A stretch of DNA of 10,052 nt from Thermogutta sp. GTDB taxonomy: Bacteria; Planctomycetota; Planctomycetia; Pirellulales; Thermoguttaceae. The stretch covers positions 1 through 10,052 of the forward strand of contig JAAZNR010000058.1 of NCBI GenBank assembly GCA_012798155.1, written 5' to 3'. The position numbers and the translations under genes are program-made. Below are positions 1 to 6,307 of this stretch, piece after piece (position 1 is the stretch's first letter; each line of letters begins with the position of its first letter). The notes below the pieces were generated by a model. That model did no database searches and was not told the origin of the DNA. It was given only the letters and a program-made list of their open reading frames with translations.

Positions 1-1
1 G

Positions 2-145
2 GTCATCCCCGGGGCCCGCCGGCCGGATCAGGCCCGGTCCAACGCCGCCGCGAGCGATCTGCCGCCGCTCCCCGGCGAATTGCACAATCGCTTGGGACGG
101 TTCTACGAACGGGAAGTGGCCCGCCATATTCGCGGCAAGTATTGA
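2..145 (+). CDS. Aldo/keto reductase, C-terminal end (5' end outside window)
   Basis: Frame 2 is open from the window edge to a TGA at 143-145 and encodes 47 residues beginning VIPGARRPDQARSNAAAS and ending HIRGKY. The run I-P-G-A-R-x-P-x-Q-x-x-x-N is the classic C-terminal NAD(P)H-binding signature of the aldo/keto reductase superfamily, in which the Arg and Asn contact the cofactor. The following P-P-L-P-G-E-L and the charged helix fit the usual end of the (beta/alpha)8 barrel. Most of the protein, including the catalytic Asp/Tyr/Lys/His residues, lies upstream and cannot be inspected. Family members reduce aldehydes, ketones or sugars with NADPH; the substrate here is unknown. The gene points the same way as the isomerase and dehydrogenase downstream. 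It is separated from them by 426 bp holding repeats and a promoter, so it is probably a separate transcription unit. Confidence 0.8.
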   Translation, partial: VIPGARRPDQARSNAAASDLPPLPGELHNRLGRFYEREVARHIRGKY

Positions 146-204
146 GCCTCGAAAAGTGCGAAACTGGAACCGAGGGGCCGCGGTTCGGCGGGCGGCCCCC
201 CGCA

Positions 205-319
205 CGCCGGCGTAAGCCGGCGGTGGAAACGCGCCGAAACACGAGCCACCGGCGTAAGCCGGCCGTGGAATCGCTGCTGAAGACGGGCGTCTGGGGGCTG
301 CGCTGCGCTACGACCCCAG
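205..319. repeat. Intergenic hairpin repeat cluster 1 (GTAA-loop hairpins plus G-box/C-box stem)
   Basis: Two hairpins with a GTAA loop are visible. At 205-222 CGCCGGC pairs with GCCGGCG. At 249-262 CCGGC pairs with GCCGG, with a weaker outer CCAC/GTGG pairing interrupted by an extra CC. They are followed at 281-292 by an imperfect copy of a GACGGCCGTC-type palindrome. After it, CTGGGG (291-296) can pair with CCCCAG (314-319) around a GC-rich loop. The same order of modules recurs twice in the cluster at 4004-4364, so this is a dispersed composite repeat. No transposase, target duplication or T-run is seen. GTAA would be a GNRA-type tetraloop if transcribed. Confidence 0.75.
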
Positions 320-387
320 CCACCCAGCCCACTCCCCGGCCACCCAGCGGATTCCTCAGCCACTCAGCGGATTCCCCGGCCACCCAG
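315..387. repeat. 20-bp C-rich tandem repeat, tail of repeat cluster 1
   Basis: CACCCAG or CACTCAG recurs at exactly 20-bp intervals, starting at 321, 341, 361 and 381. The unit is approximately CACCCAGCGGATTCCCCGGC: the 341 and 361 units carry the GCGGATTC core, the 321 unit has GCCCACTC in that place, and the last unit is cut short. It directly abuts the CCCCAG arm of the preceding hairpin. A similar 20-bp tail follows both equivalent stems at 4168-4203 and 4313-4364, so it belongs to the composite element. There are no unique spacers, so it is not a CRISPR array. Confidence 0.7.
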
Positions 388-429
388 GCCGCGGGCCGGC
401 GGAATCCGCTCCCGGATCGCTCCCGGATA

Positions 430-458
430 GTGACAAGCCCCGCGGGGTTTGCTACGAT
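430..458 (+). promoter_or_regulatory. Putative sigma70-type promoter for the isomerase-dehydrogenase pair
   Basis: GTGACA at 430-435 (5 of 6 matches to TTGACA) and TACGAT at 453-458 (4 of 6 to TATAAT) are separated by exactly 17 bp. Transcription would start near 465, giving a leader of about 107 nt before the ATG at 572. The spacer holds a perfect 10-bp palindrome, CCCCGCGGGG (438-447), which would be well placed for a repressor but could be chance in GC-rich DNA. The leader shows short GC-rich stems but no riboswitch class that I recognise. Confidence 0.5.
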
Positions 459-571
459 GTCTGCTTGCCGTGGAGGCAACGCGAGCGCGGCGACCCTTCG
501 GCGGAGGCGGTCGGCGCGCTGAACGTCGTTCGGGTAGGAGTGCGTTCTTGACGAGCGAGGGAGACCGGCGG

Positions 572-1642
572 ATGAGTACAGACCATCGCAATAACTATCC
601 GAAGCTGCATAACGCGGCCTGGCCCGGCGTGGTGGGCAAGGGCGACGGCGGCGAACCGCCCATCGAGCTGGATACCATGCTCGATCTCACGGCGGCCGCC
701 GAGGTGGACGGAATCAAGTTCGACGGCTTCGACTTGTACCTCTACCTCCCGCACATCGACATCGACTCCACCGTACAAAGCGACGACGCGATCAAGCAAC
801 TCGCGGAGAAGGCGGAGCGGCGGGGCCTCGAGATCGGCACGGTCGTAGCGCCGATCTGGCCCGGCACGGGCGGCGGATCGGCCATGGGCGACGATGCCGA
901 GCGGGCGCGATTCCTGGATCAGGTTCGCAAGGGGTGCCGCGTGGCCCAGGTCCTCCGCGAACTGGGAGTCCGCCCCCACGGCTGCGTGCGGATCGACTCG
1001 GCCTGCAGCGTCCGGGATTGGCTGGCCGACCCCGAGGGAAATCAAAGGAAGATCGCGGACATCTTCCGCCGGGCCTGCGACATCGCCGCCGACCACGGCG
1101 AAAAGCTGGCCGCCGAGGGAGAAATCTGCTGGGGCGGCATGCACAGTTGGCGGCGCATGATCCAGCTCCTCGAGATGGTCGATCGGCCGGACGTCTTGGG
1201 CTTTCAGGCCGACATGGCCCACACCCTGCTCTATCTGCTGGGCTACAACGCCCCCGAGGACGCCCTCTTACCGCAGGATTTCGATTGGCAAGACCGGGAT
1301 CGCTTCTACGCCGCCTACAAGCAACTGACGGACGCCCTCCGCCCCTGGACCATCGACCTGCACATCGCCCAAAACGATGGCACGGTGTACGGCTCCGGGT
1401 CGCACGACAAGACCGGCCGGCATTGCCCGGCCGCCGATCCCAACGGCAAGCTCGATATCCCCACCGCCGCCGGCTATTGGCTCCGTGACGAGACCGGACA
1501 AATCACCAAGAAAATGCGGCACATCTGCTGGGACGGCTGCATGTTCCCCAACGCCGTGATGATGGACCCGAAAACCTGGAACGACATTTTGCGGGCGATG
1601 ATCGCCGTCCGCGACGCTCACGGCTGGTACGAGGCGGAATGA
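572..1642 (+). CDS. Sugar phosphate isomerase/epimerase-like TIM-barrel protein
   Basis: The product has 356 residues and resembles the xylose isomerase-like TIM-barrel superfamily (AP endonuclease 2 fold), whose members isomerise or epimerise sugars and cyclitols with a bound divalent metal. Strand-like segments fit the barrel: [15 protein letters not shown] (46-60), [11 protein letters not shown] (88-98), [10 protein letters not shown] (136-145), EGEICWGG (182-189), [10 protein letters not shown] (208-217), [12 protein letters not shown] (259-270). Candidate metal or substrate ligands are E182/E184, D214, H217, H264 and D321; this is inferred from position rather than alignment. No signal peptide is seen, so it is probably cytoplasmic. 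The ATG at 572 has GAGGGAG at 557-563, 8 bases upstream. A longer TTG-start reading from 449 would begin inside the promoter spacer and is rejected. The dehydrogenase starts 79 bp downstream, probably in one operon. The superfamily call is firm; the substrate is not known. Confidence 0.85.
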   Translation: MSTDHRNNYPKLHNAAWPGVVGKGDGGEPPIELDTMLDLTAAAEVDGIKFDGFDLYLYLPHIDIDSTVQSDDAIKQLAEKAERRGLEIGTVVAPIWPGTGGGSAMGDDAERARFLDQVRKGCRVAQVLRELGVRPHGCVRIDSACSVRDWLADPEGNQRKIADIFRRACDIAADHGEKLAAEGEICWGGMHSWRRMIQLLEMVDRPDVLGFQADMAHTLLYLLGYNAPEDALLPQDFDWQDRDRFYAAYKQLTDALRPWTIDLHIAQNDGTVYGSGSHDKTGRHCPAADPNGKLDIPTAAGYWLRDETGQITKKMRHICWDGCMFPNAVMMDPKTWNDILRAMIAVRDAHGWYEAE

Positions 1643-1721
1643 CCGCGAGCCGGGCCTTGCGCTCGGCGAACGGACGGGAATCACGGACTTTCGGTCAGCT
1701 TTTTCTCAGGAGGCATACGCC

Positions 1722-2888
1722 ATGGCGAAAGAACTTCGCATCGGTATGTTGGGCTGCGGTTTCATGGGCAAGACGCACTCCAACGCCTGGCTCCAAGTAG
1801 GCCATTTCTTCGATCGGGAGCACAAACCGGTCCTCAAGGCCATCTACGGCCGCAAGGAAGATATGGACAAGCTGGAACCGTTCGCCCGTCGCTGGGGTTA
1901 CGAGTCCATCGAAACCGACTGGCGGAAGGTGATCGAACGCGACGACGTGGACCTGATCGACGTCTGCGTTCCCAACCACATGCACCACGACTGCGTGATC
2001 GCGGCGGCGGAGGCGGGCAAGATCATCGTCTGCGAAAAGCCCCTGGCGATGAATGCCAAGGAAGCCGAGGAAATGGCGGCGGCCGTGGAAAAGGCGGGCG
2101 TACCCAACATGGTCTCCTTCAATTACCGCCGTGTGCCCGCCGTCTCCCTCGCCAAGCAGATCATCGACGAGGGGCGGATCGGCCGGCCCTTCCACTATCG
2201 CGCCACCTACAACCAAGACTACACCATCTCCACCAAGGTGCCCCAGGGAGGATTGTCGCTCTGGCGGCTGGACGCCAAGGTGGCCGGCTCCGGCGTCACC
2301 GGCGACCTGCTGGCCCACTCCATCGATACGGCCGAATGGCTCAACGGCCCCATCAAAAAGGTCACCGCCTACGCCGAAACCTTCGTCAAGGAACGCGTTC
2401 ACGCCGAGACCGGCAAGGTCGAAAAGGTGGACATCGACGACGCCTGCATGTTTCTGGCGGTCTTCGAAAACGGGTCGTTGGGGACGTTCGAAAGCACTCG
2501 CTATGCCCGCGGCCGCAAAAACTACAACACCCTGGAAGTCAACGGCGAGAACGGCGCGGTATTCTTCGATCTGGAAGATCCGCACATTCTGCAATACTTC
2601 CGTTACGCCGACCCGGGCACCGGCAAGAAGATCGAGGACCATCTGACCGGCTGGCAACGCATCCACGTGACCAACGCCGAGCATCCCTACATGAAGCATT
2701 GGTGGGTGCCGGGCTGCACCATCGGTTACGAACATACCTTCATCCACGGTTTCGCCGACTTCTTGGCGAGCCTGGAGGGCGGGCCGAAGTTCCAACCCGA
2801 CATGCGGTCGGCCCTCCGCACGCAGCGCGTCTGCGACGCCGTCCTGCAAAGCGCCAAGGAAGGCCGCTGGCTCGAAATCCCCGCCTGA
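1722..2888 (+). CDS. Gfo/Idh/MocA family NAD(P)-dependent oxidoreductase
   Basis: The product has 388 residues, a normal length for the family. The N-terminal Rossmann fold carries GCGFMG (11-16) for dinucleotide binding. The family's C-E-K-P-L motif is at 104-108, with K106 as the conserved lysine. The catalytic-domain signature [14 protein letters not shown] (194-207) places D195 and H199 at the usual active-site positions. Relatives oxidise or reduce sugars, inositols, amino sugars or biliverdin; sugar or polyol dehydrogenation is most likely here. There is no Tat or Sec signal, unlike the many exported planctomycete paralogues, so it is probably cytoplasmic. AGGAGG at 1708-1713 lies 8 bases before the ATG, an excellent ribosome site that fixes the start. 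It follows the TIM-barrel isomerase by 79 bp, a common pairing in sugar and cyclitol catabolism in which the two enzymes plausibly act in sequence. A strong terminator closes the unit. Confidence 0.92.
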   Translation: MAKELRIGMLGCGFMGKTHSNAWLQVGHFFDREHKPVLKAIYGRKEDMDKLEPFARRWGYESIETDWRKVIERDDVDLIDVCVPNHMHHDCVIAAAEAGKIIVCEKPLAMNAKEAEEMAAAVEKAGVPNMVSFNYRRVPAVSLAKQIIDEGRIGRPFHYRATYNQDYTISTKVPQGGLSLWRLDAKVAGSGVTGDLLAHSIDTAEWLNGPIKKVTAYAETFVKERVHAETGKVEKVDIDDACMFLAVFENGSLGTFESTRYARGRKNYNTLEVNGENGAVFFDLEDPHILQYFRYADPGTGKKIEDHLTGWQRIHVTNAEHPYMKHWWVPGCTIGYEHTFIHGFADFLASLEGGPKFQPDMRSALRTQRVCDAVLQSAKEGRWLEIPA

Positions 2889-2935
2889 TCTCCCCCGGAA
2901 GCATCCGCCCGGCCGAAAATGCGGTGGAAAAGTCG

Positions 2936-2972
2936 AAGAGCGGAGGGCCGAACCCGGCTCCTCCGCTCTTTT
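2936..2972 (+). terminator. Intrinsic terminator after the dehydrogenase gene, possibly bidirectional
   Basis: AAGAGCGGAGG (2936-2946) pairs with CCTCCGCTCTT (2960-2970). Inner GCCG (2947-2950) pairs with CGGC (2955-2958), with a single bulged T at 2959 and an AACC loop. The stem totals 15 bp and the right arm runs into TTTT (2969-2972). It lies 47 bp after the dehydrogenase stop. On the opposite strand the stem is followed shortly by CGACTTTT, so it could also stop transcripts from the convergent PEP-CTERM gene that ends at 3061. Confidence 0.88.
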
Positions 2973-2980
2973 CGCATCCC

Positions 2981-3044
2981 CTCTCAGGAGCGACTGAGAG
3001 ATCGCATCATCGCCGGCGAGGGATCGCATTATCGCCGGGGGCTT
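2981..3044. repeat. Short hairpin and 22-bp direct repeat between convergent genes
   Basis: CTCTCAG (2981-2987) pairs with CTGAGAG (2994-3000) around a 6-base loop. Next to it, ATCGCATCATCGCCGG at 3001 recurs at 3023 as ATCGCATTATCGCCGG, two units of 22 bp with one difference in the first 16 bases. They fill the space between the terminator and the stop of the PEP-CTERM gene. I see no coding potential and no known function. Confidence 0.55.
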
Positions 3045-3060
3045 GAGCCGCCGAGGGGTG

Positions 3061-3798
3061 CTAGGCGGTCTTCCGGCGTCGCCGGCGGGCGAACCAGACC
3101 AGCCCCACCCCGCCCAGCCCGGCAAGCATGGCCGAGGCCGGCTCCGGAATGCACTCGGTCGCCACGTGGAATTGATCGATGAAGAAGTAGCCGCCCTTGG
3201 GAACGAACGGCAACTGCACCACGATCTCCTCCCAAACGGGGTTCGGCTCCAGTTCGAACCACAGGTTCTGCCGCAACAGGCCGGACTGGTCGATCTGCCG
3301 CACGTCGCTTGCCCATTCCGCCTGCGGCAAATTACCCTCCGAGTCGCCCACGAAAAACGTCACCGGGACGTTGGAGGACGAGGCGATGAAGTCCCACTCG
3401 ATCCAGATCCGTTTCAGCGCCGTGACGACGGGGACGTTGTCGAGATGAAACACGATTTGCCCGCTGGTCGGCGCGTTGCCCGACCGGTTGTCGATGCCTA
3501 CCAGCCCCTGGTAGGGCAAACCGCTCACGGAAGAAAACCAGGTCATGCTCCCGCCTAGCGAGACGAAATCGCCCGCCTGCAACCACGAATCGGCGGTGCC
3601 CTCGTAATGGGCGCCCGGCGTACCCTCGGGGCTGGGACCGCCCACCGGATCGACCTCGAACTGCCAGTCGATGTTTCGCTGGTAGGGGAATCCGCCGGTC
3701 CAGGGCTGATAGTCTTCGGGGGACCATTCGAAGGGGCTTGCGGCCGCCAAACCCGAGAGCAAAAAGAACACAGCGACGGAACTGGGCAAGCGTGTCAT
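3061..3798 (-). CDS. Secreted PEP-CTERM sorting-domain protein of unknown function
   Basis: The product has 245 residues. Residues 1-21 form a Sec signal peptide: a basic start (MTR), a hydrophobic VAVFFLLSGLAAA core, and likely cleavage near AAA-S. The C-terminus is a textbook PEP-CTERM tripartite signal: P-E-P at 218-220, a hydrophobic helix through about 240 (AMLAGLGGVGLVWF), then the basic run RRRRRK. Such proteins are recognised by an exosortase, cleaved, and delivered to the cell surface or extracellular matrix. The middle (about 22-214) is rich in Trp, Gly and aromatic beta-type segments and resembles a carbohydrate-binding-like sandwich, but I cannot assign a family. The ATG at 3798 is chosen because GAGGAG lies 9 bases upstream and a consensus promoter sits just beyond; an in-frame start at 3873 would fall inside the promoter. 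The gene is monocistronic, and no exosortase gene is in the window. Confidence 0.88.
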   Translation of the reverse strand: MTRLPSSVAVFFLLSGLAAASPFEWSPEDYQPWTGGFPYQRNIDWQFEVDPVGGPSPEGTPGAHYEGTADSWLQAGDFVSLGGSMTWFSSVSGLPYQGLVGIDNRSGNAPTSGQIVFHLDNVPVVTALKRIWIEWDFIASSSNVPVTFFVGDSEGNLPQAEWASDVRQIDQSGLLRQNLWFELEPNPVWEEIVVQLPFVPKGGYFFIDQFHVATECIPEPASAMLAGLGGVGLVWFARRRRRKTA

Positions 3799-3864
3799 GG
3801 ATGCGATCTCCTCGCCGCGGAGCGGCCCGTTGGGCTTTGCTGCACGCAACACCTCACGCCCTAT

Positions 3865-3892
3865 ATGATACAATCGAAAAACTCGTTGTCAA
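3865..3892 (-). promoter_or_regulatory. Near-consensus sigma70 promoter of the PEP-CTERM gene
   Basis: Read on the minus strand, TTGACA (3892-3887) is a perfect -35 box and TATCAT (3870-3865) matches 5 of 6 positions of the -10 consensus, with a 16-bp spacer. Transcription would start near 3858, leaving a leader of about 60 nt before the ATG at 3798. This is the best promoter match in the window, in a locally AT-rich stretch. The array at 3911-3990 begins 18 bp upstream of the -35 box and is placed to influence it. Confidence 0.72.
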
Positions 3893-3910
3893 CCAAATAA
3901 CCGGTACAGT

Positions 3911-3990
3911 CCCTGCAGGGGAGCAAAATCCCTGCGGAGGATAATAGTTGCCGCGGGGAATTAAAGTCGCCGCGGGGGATCAAAAATGTC
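3911..3990. repeat. Four degenerate ~20-bp units with phased A/T blocks upstream of the PEP-CTERM promoter
   Basis: Four units of 20, 20, 19 and 21 bp start at 3911, 3931, 3951 and 3970. Each opens with a GC block (CCCTGCAGGGG, CCTGCGGAGG, CCGCGGGG, CCGCGGGGG) and ends with an A/T-rich block (CAAAAT, ATAATAG, AATTAAAG, CAAAAATG). The period is near two helical turns, so the A/T blocks lie on roughly the same face of the DNA. The sequence is unlike the other 20-bp arrays in the window. It may be a regulator-binding or curved-DNA element for the adjacent promoter, or simply a dispersed repeat. Confidence 0.6.
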
Positions 3991-4003
3991 ATTTTCATTT
4001 CAG

Positions 4004-4364
4004 CCCGCCGGCGGCGCGAGCCGGCGGGTGGAATCGCACGGAAACCCGAGCCACCAGCGTAAGCTGGTGGTGTTATAGCGCAATCCAACGTGAGCCGCCG
4101 GCGTAAGCCGGCGGTGGGTACGCCGGGGAGACGGCCGTCTGGGGGCTTCGCTACGCTGCGTCCCCAGCCACCCCGAGATTTCCCCGGCCGCCCGGCGTCT
4201 GCGCCACCCGGCGGGTGGAAAACGCACTATCAACGTGAGCCACCAGCGTAGGCTGGTGGTGGAAGCGGCGCAAAGACGGCCGTCTGGGGGCTTCGCTCCG
4301 CTTCGACCCCAGCCACCCCCAGATTTCCCTACTCACCCGGCCAATTTCCCAGCCACTCGGCCGG
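4004..4364. repeat. Intergenic hairpin repeat cluster 2 (composite element, two copies plus extra hairpins)
   Basis: In order: a 9-bp stem CCCGCCGGC/GCCGGCGGG (4004-4028); CCACCAGC-GTAA-GCTGGTGG (4051-4070); CCGCCGGC-GTAA-GCCGGCGG (4095-4114); palindrome AGACGGCCGTCT (4129-4140) merging into CTGGGG/CCCCAG (4139-4167); a C-rich tail (4168-4203); CCACCC-GGC-GGGTGG (4204-4218); CCACCAGC-GTAG-GCTGGTGG (4240-4259); a second palindrome and G/C stem (4273-4312); and a 20-bp tail (4313-4364). The second and third hairpins differ at two stem positions by paired changes that keep pairing. About 51 bp recurs (4021-4071 against 4209-4260). With the flanking array and promoter leader, this accounts for the 590 bp between the PEP-CTERM and transporter genes. 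Confidence 0.8.
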
Positions 4365-4388
4365 TTCGCGCTGGGGCGTGATTCGCCT

Positions 4389-5588
4389 TTACCTCTTGCC
4401 TACTCCCAAGGGGAGGCCGGCCATCGCCAGGGCCGAGAACACCGCACTGGCGAGAAAGGTCCCGGACGGTCCGACCCACTCCCACAGGATGCCCGCCACC
4501 AGGCTCGCCGCCAGGGCGGTGACGCCGGTGACGAAGTGGAACACGCCGAACCCCGATCCTCGCAGCGAATCGGGGACGCTGTCGGCCACCAAGGCGGCCA
4601 GCAGGCCCTGTGTCAGCCCCATGTGAAACCCCCACAATGCGATGCCGACCATAAGCAGGGCGATGGGCAGGTCGGCCGCCAGGACGAGGTCCGAGGCGAT
4701 CAGCAGGGCCAGTCCCGTGGCGAGCAATCGCGCTCGCCCCCAACGATCGGAGAGTCGCCCGGCGGGGTATGCCGAGATGGTGTAGGTGAGGTTCATCACG
4801 ACGAAGGCCAACGGCGTCCACTCCAGGGCAAGTCCGGCCTCGTGGGCCCTCAGCACGAGGAAGGCTTCGCTGAAGCGTGCCAGGGCCATGGCCGCGCCGA
4901 TGGACAAGACGGCCCAGAATCGGCCGCCCAAGGACTTCACGTCGCTCCAGCGCGGCAATCGGCGAGGGGCATCTGCCGCCGCGGCGGCGCTTGCCGGTTC
5001 TTTCACCCCGATGACCAGGAGGACGACGGCTGCGAGGGCGGGGATCGTCGCGATCCAGAAGACTGCCCGAATGTCGTTGGCCAGGGCGGCCATCAGGGCG
5101 ATCGCCGCCAGCGGGCCGAGGAGCGCGCCCAGGGTATCCAGCGATTGCCGCAGTCCGTAAGCCGCGCCCCGGACTTCCGGCGGTGAGCAATCGGCCACCA
5201 TCGCATCCCGCGGCGCCCCGCGAATGCCCTTCCCGATGCGATCGACGAACCTGGCCACGAACACCCAGAGGGGCGAGGCGGCCAAGGGGAACAGAGGCTT
5301 GCTCAGCGCGGCCAGGCCGTAACCGAACACCGCCAGCGGTTTGCGGCGGCCCAGGCGGTCGCTGAGAACGCCCGAAAATACCTTGGTGATGGAGGCGGTG
5401 GCCTCCGCGACGCCCTCGATGACTCCCAGCGCGATCGTGCCGGCGCCGAGCGTCGATACCAAGAACACCGGCAGCAGGGCGTGGATCATCTCCGAGGAAA
5501 CGTCCATGCACAGGCTTACGAAGCCGAGCACCCAGATCGCGACGGGAATCCGCAGGATCGCCGCCTCTTCGCGACGTTGTTTCGCCAT
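4389..5588 (-). CDS. Major facilitator superfamily (MFS) transporter, 12 TM
   Basis: The product has 399 residues and about 12 hydrophobic helices in two halves joined by a hydrophilic Ala/Pro/Arg linker at about 197-220, the normal MFS layout. It sits in the inner membrane and would use the proton gradient for import or export. Loop 2-3 carries the MFS motif A-like GVLSDRLGRRK (73-83), echoed in the second half by AGRLSDRWGR (276-285). DRIGKGIRGAPRDAMVAD (116-133) is a charged cytoplasmic stretch, conserved in a large uncharacterised, efflux-like MFS subfamily. The specificity is unknown. The ATG at 5588 is chosen because the hydrophilic start MAKQRREE precedes TM1 directly. The 39-codon upstream extension to 5705 is Arg-rich and not membrane-like, although the ribosome site at 5588 (GAGG, 9 bases before) is weak. 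It has its own probable promoter and ends 24 bp from repeat cluster 2. Confidence 0.88.
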   Translation of the reverse strand: MAKQRREEAAILRIPVAIWVLGFVSLCMDVSSEMIHALLPVFLVSTLGAGTIALGVIEGVAEATASITKVFSGVLSDRLGRRKPLAVFGYGLAALSKPLFPLAASPLWVFVARFVDRIGKGIRGAPRDAMVADCSPPEVRGAAYGLRQSLDTLGALLGPLAAIALMAALANDIRAVFWIATIPALAAVVLLVIGVKEPASAAAAADAPRRLPRWSDVKSLGGRFWAVLSIGAAMALARFSEAFLVLRAHEAGLALEWTPLAFVVMNLTYTISAYPAGRLSDRWGRARLLATGLALLIASDLVLAADLPIALLMVGIALWGFHMGLTQGLLAALVADSVPDSLRGSGFGVFHFVTGVTALAASLVAGILWEWVGPSGTFLASAVFSALAMAGLPLGVGKR

Positions 5589-5750
5589 GGGCCGATACCT
5601 CGTGTCATGCCGAATCGCCGAACTCCGCCGATCCCGCCGTTTCGGCCCTCGCGCAAGGGTGCACCTGACGTCGAAAGGTCTCGCGCCGCTCGTTGTTTCG
5701 CTCATTCGTGGAGAGTCGCGGCGCGGGGCAGGCTCCGTCCGGAAGCAGTT

Positions 5751-5778
5751 ATTCTATGCCTTGCCGGGGATGAATCAA
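5751..5778 (-). promoter_or_regulatory. Putative promoter for the MFS transporter gene
   Basis: On the minus strand TTGATT (5778-5773, 4 of 6 to the -35 consensus) and TAGAAT (5756-5751, 5 of 6 to the -10 consensus) are 16 bp apart. They lie 50 bp beyond the stop of the pyrophosphohydrolase gene. The start point would be near 5744, giving a leader of about 156 nt. The rest of the 239-bp gap (5589-5827) holds GC-rich palindromic DNA near 5808-5827 but no recognised element. Confidence 0.45.
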
Positions 5779-5827
5779 GGCTGGGAAAGGAACGGAACCT
5801 CGGCCGCGAACAGGGCCGCGGCCGCGG

Positions 5828-6223
5828 TCAGGACTCCGCGGGCATGGCCGGATCGTCCGGGCCGAAGTAGCCGCGATACCTTTCCACCGGGTATTTCACG
5901 GCGTTTTTCTCCATTTTGCGGAAGACGGCCGAGGCCACGTCGATCCCCAACTCGTTGGCCAGGGCCAAGGCGTAACACAGCACGTCCGCCAGTTCTTCGG
6001 CCGCGGCGTCCCGCCGATCCGGTCGCGTCGCTACCTGCCGCGACTGTTCGGGAGTAAGCCACTGGAAGTGCTCCATCAATTCCGCGGCCTCGATCGCCAG
6101 GGCCATGGCCAGGTTCTTGGGCGTGTGGAAGCGATGCCAATCCCGAGCCGAGACGAATTCCTCCACCCATCGGCGGAGGTCGGCCAACGTCGTGCTGTCA
6201 TCGCTTCGTGGATTGGCGGTCAT
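5828..6223 (-). CDS. MazG-like nucleotide pyrophosphohydrolase (dCTP pyrophosphatase/RS21-C6 type)
   Basis: The 131-residue all-alpha protein has the MazG-superfamily metal motif ExxE-(28)-ExxD at E45-A-A-E48 and E77-L-A-D80, which coordinates Mg2+ for cleavage of NTPs to NMP and pyrophosphate. Flanking signatures DWHRFHTPKNLAMAL (28-42), EHFQW (51-55), VLCYALALANELGID (81-95) and KMEKNAVKYPVE (103-114) match the short DCTPP1/RS21-C6 and iMazG branch. That branch cleans up non-canonical or excess dNTPs such as modified dCTP. The ATG at 6223 has GGGAG 7 bases upstream and gives the family's usual length. An upstream in-frame start at 6289 adds an unlike sequence and is less likely. The gene follows purQ by 84 bp on the same strand, so it may be co-transcribed with purine synthesis genes. 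Family and reaction type are secure; the preferred nucleotide is not. Confidence 0.9.
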   Translation of the reverse strand: MTANPRSDDSTTLADLRRWVEEFVSARDWHRFHTPKNLAMALAIEAAELMEHFQWLTPEQSRQVATRPDRRDAAAEELADVLCYALALANELGIDVASAVFRKMEKNAVKYPVERYRGYFGPDDPAMPAES

Positions 6224-6307
6224 GAGTCGACTCCCGATCACGTCTGAAATACAACGCAAAGGCGACGGTCCTTGCGCGCCGCACGTCACGGCGCAGGGCT
6301 TGCCGCG

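Noticed and set aside
142..522. Plus-strand 126-codon frame and minus-strand frames over 3-591
   Set aside because: They translate hairpin and tandem repeats into Arg/Pro-rich peptides and overlap the end of the aldo/keto reductase in another frame.
449..571. N-terminal extension of the isomerase from a TTG at 449
   Set aside because: It would start inside the promoter spacer and adds 41 Arg-rich residues unlike the family. The ATG at 572 has a good ribosome site.
465..571. Riboswitch or structured leader before the isomerase gene
   Set aside because: Only short GC stems are seen; no conserved core of a known riboswitch class could be recognised.
3861..4088. 75-codon minus-strand frame, including MKMTFLIPRGDF
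   Set aside because: It is wholly composed of repeat DNA and runs through the PEP-CTERM promoter; no convincing ribosome site or family resemblance.
4333..5511. 392-codon minus-strand frame overlapping the MFS gene, and the plus-strand frame 4536-5186
   Set aside because: Their translations are Arg/Gly/Pro-rich without membrane segments or motifs, while the other minus frame gives a well-formed 12-TM transporter.
5589..5705. 39-codon N-terminal extension of the MFS transporter to 5705
   Set aside because: The extension is Arg-rich and non-membranous; the ATG at 5588 gives the usual short hydrophilic lead-in to TM1.
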